Assembly (NCBI GenBank): GCA_012184525.1
Contig: WOFQ01000001.1
Location: 2,418,001-2,482,000, forward strand
Reading direction: 5' to 3'
Source: Xenoacremonium recifei
Lineage: Eukaryota > Ascomycota > Sordariomycetes > Hypocreales > Nectriaceae
DNA: 64,000 nucleotides
Below are positions 57,054-64,000 of this stretch, piece by piece. Both the position numbers and the translations under genes were made by a program. The notes under the pieces were generated by a model, which did not search any database, was not told the DNA's origin, and saw only the letters and a program-made list of their open reading frames with translations. Numbering within the stretch: the stretch's first letter is position 1; every line of letters begins with the position of its first letter.

Positions 57054-57963
57054 ATGAACGGCGAAGACCCGCCCGAGCGGCCCGAGTACATCACCAACAT
57101 CATCAACGGTCTCGAGCGTTACAACCCTGAGGCTGTCGGTACCCTTGAGGCCTACCTTCAGGAGCAATGCGAGCAAAAGTACACTGACTGCAGCGCCAAC
57201 CGGACACTGCTGAAACTGTACGTCTCAGCCTGACTACCCCGCTCCCTTTCCCGACTCCTTCGCCGGGCTATATGATGCCGTTTTTTAACGTTTCCTATTA
57301 CCTGACTGTGGCGGGTTCATTGAACCTCGTCACCTTTGAAGTCAACTGTGATTCTGAATGCTCTCTTTACAAACCCCGCGTCCACTGCTATTCTACCACT
57401 TGATGGACCAAGGCTGACCCGCCCCAAACAGCTACCAGCTCAACCCTGATCGGATCAAGGATGAGGTCGTCACCAACATCCTGGTCAAGGCCATGACCCA
57501 GTTCCCGTCGTCGCAGTTCTCCCTCGCCCTCCATCTCATCAACCCTTCCGCTGCCTCCACCGGCGAGCTCCACGAGGCCCTCACCAAGCTCCGCTCCCTT
57601 AACAGCCAACTTGAGGGTGGGCAATACGCTGGCTTCTGGGCTGATGTCGATGGCGATGACCTCTGCGCCGACTTGATCGCCGATATCTCTGGTTTCGAAG
57701 ACATGATCCGACACAGCATTGCCTCTCTCATTGCTCAGGCTTTCCGAGAGCTCGAGATCAGCTACCTTGAGTCATGGCTTGGACTGGGCCAGGATGCGAC
57801 CAAGAAGTTTATCACGGAGGTTTGTGGGTGGTCCGTTGACGGTCAGACTGTCAAGATTCCGTCCAACCCCGACAACGAGGCCAAGAAGTCGGAGATCCGG
57901 GAGGACGTGAACGTTGACCAATTCTCAAGAGTTCTTCGAAGAGCCTGGGAGGAGACGGTTTAG
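57054..57963 (+). CDS. Translation initiation factor eIF3 subunit K
   Basis: eIF3k (PCI/CSN8-like fold, with eIF3l a peripheral module of eIF3). Exons: 57054-57217 and 57432-57963, giving 231 aa, the normal size. The 214-nt intron is among the longest in the window. Family blocks: PEYITNIINGLERYNPEAV, LLKLYQLNPDRI across the junction, HEALTKLRSLNSQLEGGQYA and SWLGLGQDATKKFITEVCGW. An upstream in-frame ATG at 56919 would add 45 Arg/His-rich residues unlike the family, so the second ATG (AAGATGAACG) was chosen. This subunit is absent from S. cerevisiae but conserved in filamentous fungi. Confidence 0.93.
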
Positions 57964-58264
57964 GGCTTTTGAGTCATTGTTCATGATGGAATACATTCGG
58001 GACGACTGGGAGATGTCATGACGAATCATGATGCGATGGGGTCAAGCATGGTAGCACGGAGGGGATCTAAAATCCAGGCGTTTTTTTCAGGACTGTTATT
58101 TACAGATTATCCCAGAGATCTAAAGGCTTAATAGAGCTCTTTGATTCATTGGAGAACTTAAACGACAACGTGGAAGGAAGGGGACAACGTGAGAGAAAGG
58201 GCTATCGTTCGCGCTCCATGCATATGCCTCAATAAGTTCGTGATATTCATATTCAAGTCTGACA
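57964..58264. other. Intergenic region between convergent genes
   Basis: About 300 nt of 3' flank shared by eIF3k (+) and the Tsr4 homologue (-). No feature recognised. Confidence 0.6.
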
Positions 58265-59536
58265 TTACTTTCCCTTACTCAACTCCTCCCACTGGACGCC
58301 AGCCCACTCTTCCAGATATCCCACGTCGCCCAACTTAGTCTCTCTCCGTGAACAGTCATTCTCGCAAACGCCAACAATGATCGTCCCCCATTCCATGCCC
58401 TCAAGGCTCAAATCATCAGCTTCCAGTTCCGCGATAGCATGAGGTGTCAACTGGACCTCAAAAACTCTCCTCCCACCACAATTCCCGCAGCCCGGCATCG
58501 TACTCTTTGTGATCTTTTGCCCAACAGCATCCGTTTTAGAGTATAGCAGTGGCGTGCCTGCGAATTCATAGCGGATGACCTGCTCCGGGTTCTGTGCGAG
58601 CCGGTCGGCGAATTTCTGGAAGGCGGCATCCATGCTCGACTCGAAGGCCTCGCGATCCAGGGCTGACGGTTCAGGAGCATCCGCGTCCTCGATCCGAGCG
58701 TTGGCGGGCACGTTCGTCGGCGTGGGGTCGAGGGTTTCGAACTCGGCATCGGCGAGGTAGAGAGTCGGATATGGCGTGGGCTGGGCATCGTCCGCTGGCC
58801 AAGGCTCGGCCGGGGGTGGTGGGGATGGGGCGGGAGCATTTATTGAAAGGGTTTCGGCGAAGGTTTTGGTTAGACCTGTGGCAGTTGGTTCGGTTTGAGA
58901 GCTTGGGGTTTTGGCGGCCGAAGAGGAGAAAGGATTGGCGGTATTCGAGGAACTGAAAGGATTCCCACTGGAGGCAGTGGAAGAGCTGAACGGGTTTGAG
59001 TTGCTGGAGAAGGGGTTTGCGCTTGAAGCTCCTCCAAATGACTTCGCCCCGAACAACGTCTCTCCGAGCCCGGGCCCGTCTACCTTTGGCTTTGGAGCAT
59101 CTTCTGATTTATTCGTTTCCTTGACCGGTTGCTCTTTCGGGGCTTCCTCCTTCCAGACTCTTACACCGCGGATAACTCGAATACTTCCATCCTTCCGCGT
59201 GCAGGACGGCCGTCGGCAAGCAAAGACGTAGAGACGTCGTTCATGGGTGGGAAATTTCTCGGGGAGCTCGCCATTTAGTTGCAAGAGAAGAACCATAAGG
59301 TCTTTACAGCTTTTGCATCGAGCGAAAGCGGCTGTGGGTGGGTTTTCAGGGTCCAACCAGTCCTGGAGGTGTAGGTTAGCAACGGAATACAAATAAGCTT
59401 CGAACACGAAGAGACTTACTGGACGTCCACCTAAGCGACTGATGGTGTCTTCGTCGGCATCTTTTGATGCATATCCTAGCAGGACGTTGGTCTCCTCGAA
59501 CTCTCCGTCCGACGAATCTGATTCGTACGAGGCCAT
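58265..59536 (-). CDS. TSR4: Tsr4 / PDCD2-like ribosome-biogenesis protein with NPF repeats
   Basis: Homologue of yeast Tsr4, a dedicated chaperone of ribosomal protein uS5 (Rps2) needed for 20S pre-rRNA processing. Exons: 59536-59420 and 59362-58265, giving 404 aa. The 57-nt intron keeps the frame. N-terminal block: NVLLGYASKDADEDTISRLG, then the Zn-binding CKSCKDLMVLLLQLNGELPE and CRRPSCTRKDGS. The C-terminal PDCD2 domain has VIRYEFAGTPLLYS, MPGCGNCGGRRVFEVQL and WGTIIVGVCENDC. Between them (about 148-186) is a Ser-rich tract with four NPF motifs, which is unusual. The ATG was chosen as the only one upstream of the conserved region. Confidence 0.9.
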   Translation of the reverse strand: MASYESDSSDGEFEETNVLLGYASKDADEDTISRLGGRPVSLFVFEAYLYSVANLHLQDWLDPENPPTAAFARCKSCKDLMVLLLQLNGELPEKFPTHERRLYVFACRRPSCTRKDGSIRVIRGVRVWKEEAPKEQPVKETNKSEDAPKPKVDGPGLGETLFGAKSFGGASSANPFSSNSNPFSSSTASSGNPFSSSNTANPFSSSAAKTPSSQTEPTATGLTKTFAETLSINAPAPSPPPPAEPWPADDAQPTPYPTLYLADAEFETLDPTPTNVPANARIEDADAPEPSALDREAFESSMDAAFQKFADRLAQNPEQVIRYEFAGTPLLYSKTDAVGQKITKSTMPGCGNCGGRRVFEVQLTPHAIAELEADDLSLEGMEWGTIIVGVCENDCSRRETKLGDVGYLEEWAGVQWEELSKGK

Positions 59537-60182
59537 TGTAAATGAAGTCAAGTCAAGGCAGCGCTGCTCAGTGTGCGATGGTGGGGTCGAGATTTTTTTC
59601 TTTACAGTTGAAATCCTTATCGCGGATTGCGGGGCTTAGCGTGATGATAAGACATTGCTTCCATCTCGCAGAAACGGTCTCAGAGCAGAAGATTAGAAGG
59701 AAGCCCCGAGAGAGCGTTATATGATTTCCCCAAACTCTAGATGAGTTAAACAGCTTGCTGATTTATAAATGACCGGGAAGCCCGGTATAGAACATCGTCT
59801 TTGTGACAAAAGAGGAAAAAAAAAAAAGCCAGGTATATTGACAAGACTCTACAACCTACCATAAAAATTTCAATCCATGCAGGGTGTGGGATTCGAACCC
59901 ACGATTCTTCCGAATGAATGCTTAAAATTCACGTCTTAACCACTCGACCAACCCTGCAGATAATAAAAAAAATTTTAAAAATCCGACTTATGAAGGGGAC
60001 ATTGTCTAGCCCCCACCCCAGAAGATATATGTCAGGACAAGTACATGATGTACTTCGATTACTGCTAAAGATCCTTCGAACCCGGGATGACTGTCAGATA
60101 GATTTTGAATGTCCATTAGAATAATCCTAATTGCCCATTGGGCTTTTGTCTACCGAAATTCTAGTTTTGGTATCTCTCAGCC
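59537..60182. other. Intergenic region containing a tRNA-Leu
   Basis: About 650 nt upstream of the Tsr4 homologue and downstream of CCT6. Includes poly-A tracts at 59815-59827 and near 59963-59980, and the tRNA gene listed separately. Confidence 0.6.
59878..59957 (-). tRNA. tRNA-Leu (anticodon UAA)
   Basis: Read on the minus strand, acceptor GCAGGGT pairs with ACCCTGC. The anticodon arm is TGAAT-TTTAAGC-ATTCA, giving anticodon TAA at loop positions 34-36 (Leu, codon UUA). A long variable arm is present as expected for tRNA-Leu, and the T arm GTGGG-TTCGAAT-CCCAC holds the B-box. No intron. A T-run about 8 nt past the 3' end fits a pol III terminator. Confidence 0.93.
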
Positions 60183-62090
60183 TTACATATGATCATTAGG
60201 ACCATCCATGCCCGGACCAGGCCCGCCGGCTCTCCCCATTTGTCTAGCCTTCAGCAACTCGTCACAGAGGAGCAAGTTGGAGGCGATACTTGAGCTGGAC
60301 GCAATAGAGTTTCTCAACACTCGGAAAGAATCAAACACACCCTCAAGCTCGGGGTCCATTGGGTCTCCTGTCTCCAGATCCAATCCAACGACGTTCCCGT
60401 CAGCATACTCGTCTTGAAGCGCGGCAACTATATCCATGTGAGCTGAGGACTACTGGTCTGATTAGTGAGTGATGACATACGAGCATCTTGGATATCAAGA
60501 CCAGCATTGGCCGCAAGAGTCTTGGGAATGATCAGCAAGGCATCGGCAAAGGCCTCAACACCCCACTTCGCCTTGCCCTTGACAGTCTTGGAAAACGCAT
60601 CGCTCTTCAGATGAGCAGCGCAAGCCACCTGGAACGCTCCGGCTCCGGGAACCACGCTCTTGTCCACAATCATGTTATACACGCTCCTCAGACCGTCTCG
60701 CACGGCGTCCGTTACTTGAGCGATCGTGTGCTGGTTGGGTCCCTTGATCATGAGGGTAACAGACTTGGGGTCCTTTACTTCCTCGACGAAGGTGTACTTC
60801 TCTTCACCAAGCGTTTGTTCATAGACCAGGCCTGCCCATCCTAGAACATCCTCCGAGAGATCGTCGACGCTGTTCTGCGCAATACCACCGCAGACCAACT
60901 GAAGACGCTCCATGTTTCTTCGCTTGGCTCGTCGCAGAGCCAGAATGCCGTTCTTCGCGAGGACATCCAGAGACAGGGGGTCAATGCCCTTCTGGTTGAT
61001 AACAACAAAGTTCTTCTTTCCGTCGGTACCACACAACTCCTTCTTCAACTCAACAATCTTCTTAAGCTTTGCATCGACGAACCGGCGCTCACTCTCAACA
61101 AGCTTGTCTCGTTGCTCGGCGCTAGAATAGAAGAAGCTTGAGTTGATTTCCGTCTTCTCGTACTCCAAGCTCACGTTCATGGTGAGGATGTAGCAGTTCT
61201 CTAGCCGCTTAGGCATATCGGGATGTCGTGCGCCGTGGTCCAAGGCGAGACCACGAATCAACTTGGTGTCCGATGCTGAACGGTGCTGCATCTTCATGAT
61301 CTCAATCATGTGTAGATCGGGCTTCGCAGGGGCTTGGTAGATTGCCAAAACGGCGTCGACGATATCGGGAGTAAGGTTGGAGGCGAGGGTAGAGTTGAGT
61401 TTCGTCGAGAGAGATGTTCGCGCAACACTGAGGAGGAGCTCGCGATCGACTTCCTTTGGTAGTTTAAAGGAGTCGAGGAACTAGCGAGGATCAGCAACTT
61501 GTGTTTTCATGCCTGTTCATCGCGTGCATCACCTTAAGCGCCTCAATTTTGGCGATTTCGAAACCGTCCGTGATGATGCGAGGGTGGAGGCCTTCTGAGA
61601 TGTATCTGTCTGCCTGCTTGAGGAGTTCGCCCACCAAAAGAACAACAGAAGTCGTTCCATCACCACAGATGTCGTCTTGGGCTGTAGCGGCTCGGGCGAT
61701 CATGACGGCGGTGGGATTCTGTATTTGCATCTCTCGCAGGAGGACGTTGCCATCCTTGGTCAATTTGATCTGGTGGGGAGGGTCAGTCAGGGGGTGGTCT
61801 TTGGAGGGGCATCGTCGGCAAGTACCTGTCCAGCACCGTCAACCAGCCTGTTGGAGGTTAGCAAAATTCGTGGGTAGGGAGTCGCAGCGCTCACATCTTG
61901 ATCGTGCCGAGAGGGCCGAGGTTGGACTTGAGGACATCCTGCAGGCCCTCACCAGCACTGATATTGACCTTCAGAGCTTCGCCCCGCCTCTGCGCAATGG
62001 TCAGTATCGTCGCGTGGGCCAGGCATGTCGCGGATGGCAAAAACGTACTCGGGACTCGGCCTTGGGGTTGAGAAGCTGGGCGGCCGACAT
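60183..62090 (-). CDS. CCT6: T-complex protein 1 subunit zeta (CCT6 chaperonin)
   Basis: Subunit of the cytosolic CCT/TRiC chaperonin that folds actin and tubulin with prefoldin. Six exons: 62090-62049, 61989-61895, 61847-61826 (22-nt microexon), 61769-61533, 61480-60481, 60427-60183, giving 546 aa, the usual length. Motifs: MSAAQLLNPKAESRR, LKSNLGPLGTIKMLVDGAGQ, the ATP-site GDGTTSVVLLVGELL, and KLTKDGNVLLREMQ. The C-terminal half has VVPGAGAFQVACAAHLKS and ASNLLLCDELLKARQMG, and it ends Gly/Pro/Met-rich. The last intron has two possible acceptors 15 nt apart; the distal one gives the family sequence DIQDALAALQDE. All splice joins keep frame. Confidence 0.94.
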
Positions 62091-62404
62091 GTTCGTGAGA
62101 TCTGGCGGCACGAAAGTCGAGGGAGGGAGGGTTTGGGTGGTTCGCGGTTTCGGTTCGTAATCCCACGAGCTTGCCCCAGCTGTGGACGTGGTTTGAGTTC
62201 GGGTGGTGCTGGGGCATTTTTTCTGCCTTCCACGGTGAGGGCGGTGTAGGCAGCAGAGGTGGGGTGTTCGGTGAGCCGCCAATTAGAGGGGACCTGTACC
62301 TTCATGTCACACCTGTCCACCGAGGATTTATACAAGTAAAGGAAGGCACCTCACGTTCGGTCCAACTTTATATCTTATAGGTACCTAATTTAAAGACCCT
62401 GTAT
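62091..62404. other. Intergenic region upstream of CCT6
   Basis: About 310 nt between two minus-strand genes. No feature recognised. Presumably holds the CCT6 promoter. Confidence 0.5.
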
Positions 62405-64000
62405 CTAGTCGCTGTCTTCAGATTCGCACTCCATCCGGTGCTTCTTCCAATCTTTCTTCTGACACTCACGAGAGCAATACTTCACCCGTGAACAGCGCAG
62501 GCACTTCTTCAAAGAAGCCCCGGCCATTTCGGTGGTCTTGCCGCAGTTCCTACAGGTGTCCTCGGCCGAAACCACTGGCTTTACCTGATTATAAAACTGA
62601 CTGTTGACAATGTCTTCCACATAGGGTACTGCAAATGTTGGGCTGATAGCAACTCTGACCGCATGAGGCGCTGCGAGATCCCAGTCCGGGACCGCGATGA
62701 AGTTCTCGGGGAGCTTCCCGTTCCCACACGAACAAAGCAGCTGCTCGCCCAGCTCGAGACTCAAAGGTATGGTAGCATGGGCTTTCTTATACTCGCAGTC
62801 CGGTCCATGAGGCCAGGTTCGGCATCGCTCAGCCAGCCCAGGAAGACACTTCTTCCAGAGTGTCAGTTCTGCGTCATCCATGGTCAAGCTACAACATTCT
62901 AGCTCTCGAATTAAGAGCAAGAATGACTCTATTTTCCCCGACCGAATCAGTTCGTGCGTCAACGGGAGAACGGCTGCATCAAGAACTGCCGAAGAGGTAG
63001 CTCCATCAAGTCGGATCGCAGAGACAAATATAAGCATGTGGATGCCGCCCTTCTCGCTGTGGTCAATCGAGAACATGCCTGTTTGCCCGCCTTGTAGTCC
63101 CGCTGCCAACATAAACATCATGAAGAGAGACTCTTTGAAGTTGACCCGGACACTCCCCGATATGCCCGTGACAGAGTCAGCCTCCTCACGCATTTGCCGT
63201 TCCCTCAATGAGAACATCCCAGAGGTGAGCGAACACAGCCACTGAATCCGATCCTTATTTTTCACATGTAGTATGGGTAGCTTTTCCAGATTGAGATGGG
63301 GAGCAACAAGAGTTGCAGGGGTGCCGGAGGAAGAGAGTGTTGCTGGAAATATGAAGTCGGAGAGTACGCCGGCAGTGCTAACCTGAGCTAGAGGTGCGAT
63401 GACCTCAATGTAACCTGAAGTGCGAGCAATGCGAGTTCGAGATCCAGCCTTGGTAACAGGAAGTGGGAAAGTTACAGGATAAGCCCGATTCTGAGTGCCG
63501 AGCATAATGCTGAGAATAAACGGATTCTCCTGATGTATCTCGATTGGAGCATTGGACCTGAGCATACCCAGATCGTCTTGATCCGTAATGTCAATGTGGC
63601 CAGTGAATGTATTTAGTTTTGTTTTCCCTTCTGGGATATCGAATTGAATCCTGAAATCTTGCTTGAGTTCCTCGCCAACGATACCGGAGGACCGAGCACC
63701 GACAGTAGCGGCACAAATGACAGGATATGCACTTTGCCCCGGCATAAACTTTGTCAAATATACCAGAGAAGAGTCGCCAAGCCGAGCCTGAAAGACAGTT
63801 CGCATTGAGTCTATGCCATCTGTTTCGGAAGTCGTGCTAGAGACATTTGAAACCATTCCGAGTGTAATCAAGTCGTTCTCAGATACGTCTCTGAAGGCTG
63901 CTGTGGGAATATACCAAGAAACAATAAGAGGGGCTTCTCCTGAGTTTCCCCGTGGTTCTTGATCAATAGAGATCTCAAAGTCATTGCTCTCTGCCGAACT
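62405..64000 (-). CDS. MYND zinc-finger protein, N-terminus beyond window edge
   Basis: The frame is open from the stop at 62405 to base 64000 with no intron needed and no ATG that looks like a start, so the protein continues outside. At least 531 residues are visible. The last 45 carry a MYND finger (CRNCGKTTEMAG, CLRCSRVKYCSRECQ, KKHRMEC), which usually mediates protein interaction. The rest is a beta-rich region of unknown type (IQFDIPEGKTKLNTFTGHID, VTFPLPVTKAGSRTRIART) resembling uncharacterised fungal MYND proteins. A Cys-containing segment ELGEQLLCSCGNGKLPENF lies just before the finger. No enzymatic motif such as SET was seen. Function unknown. Confidence 0.8.
   Translation of the reverse strand, partial: SSAESNDFEISIDQEPRGNSGEAPLIVSWYIPTAAFRDVSENDLITLGMVSNVSSTTSETDGIDSMRTVFQARLGDSSLVYLTKFMPGQSAYPVICAATVGARSSGIVGEELKQDFRIQFDIPEGKTKLNTFTGHIDITDQDDLGMLRSNAPIEIHQENPFILSIMLGTQNRAYPVTFPLPVTKAGSRTRIARTSGYIEVIAPLAQVSTAGVLSDFIFPATLSSSGTPATLVAPHLNLEKLPILHVKNKDRIQWLCSLTSGMFSLRERQMREEADSVTGISGSVRVNFKESLFMMFMLAAGLQGGQTGMFSIDHSEKGGIHMLIFVSAIRLDGATSSAVLDAAVLPLTHELIRSGKIESFLLLIRELECCSLTMDDAELTLWKKCLPGLAERCRTWPHGPDCEYKKAHATIPLSLELGEQLLCSCGNGKLPENFIAVPDWDLAAPHAVRVAISPTFAVPYVEDIVNSQFYNQVKPVVSAEDTCRNCGKTTEMAGASLKKCLRCSRVKYCSRECQKKDWKKHRMECESEDSD

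Noticed and set aside
60040..60110. Second tRNA-like B-box (GGGTTCGAAGG on the minus strand)
   Set aside because: No matching T stem, acceptor stem or anticodon arm could be built around it.

Overview
The window looks like a chromosome segment of a filamentous ascomycete (Pezizomycotina, probably Sordariomycetes or a close class). The evidence is short GT-AG introns of mostly 48-75 nt with CTAAC/CTGAC-like branch sites, compact spacing on both strands, and fungal protein types (Bck1-type MAPKKK, Fig1, CBM19 mucin, Zn2Cys6 factor, Fmp25). No viral gene, transposon, CRISPR array or biosynthetic cluster was seen. All exon joins were worked out by eye from splice signals and reading-frame continuity.

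Layout. 0-10 kb: 3' part of a cell-wall-integrity MAPKKK (+) and a very large GH47 alpha-mannosidase (+). 10-20 kb: Fig1 membrane protein (-), RINT1/Tip20 tether (+), Ymc1-type mitochondrial carrier (-), COG3 (-). 20-30 kb: Fmp25-like RCC1 protein (+), protein tyrosine phosphatase (+), CBM19 mucin-like secreted protein (-). 30-41.5 kb: large putative mitochondrial protein (-), prefoldin 3 (-), VanZ-like membrane protein (-), argininosuccinate lyase (+), Zn2Cys6 factor (+). 43-54 kb: Ski3 (+), Rmi1 (-), Vps51 (+), BolA2/Fra2 (+), AP-1 beta (-). 54-64 kb: DNA ligase I (-), eIF3k (+), Tsr4/PDCD2-like (-), tRNA-Leu(UAA) (-), CCT6 (-), and the 3' part of a MYND-finger protein (-) that runs off the right edge.

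Most genes are conserved single-copy housekeeping genes. A recurring theme is Golgi/endosome traffic: subunits of three related tethering complexes (Dsl1, COG, GARP) plus the AP-1 beta adaptin lie within 13-53 kb, and a secretory-pathway mannosidase lies just upstream. Head-to-head pairs sharing short promoters are COG3/FMP25, VanZ/ASL, RMI1/VPS51 and LIG1/eIF3k. A perfect Gcn4/CPC1-type site precedes argininosuccinate lyase.

I found no convincing new multi-gene system. The most unusual items are the insertion-rich GH47 enzyme, the CBM19 mucin with an 18-bp coding minisatellite, NPF motifs inside the Tsr4 homologue, an AT-hook beside a Zn2Cys6 cluster, a three-copy motif in the large mitochondrial protein, and several alternative-splicing possibilities that keep the reading frame.
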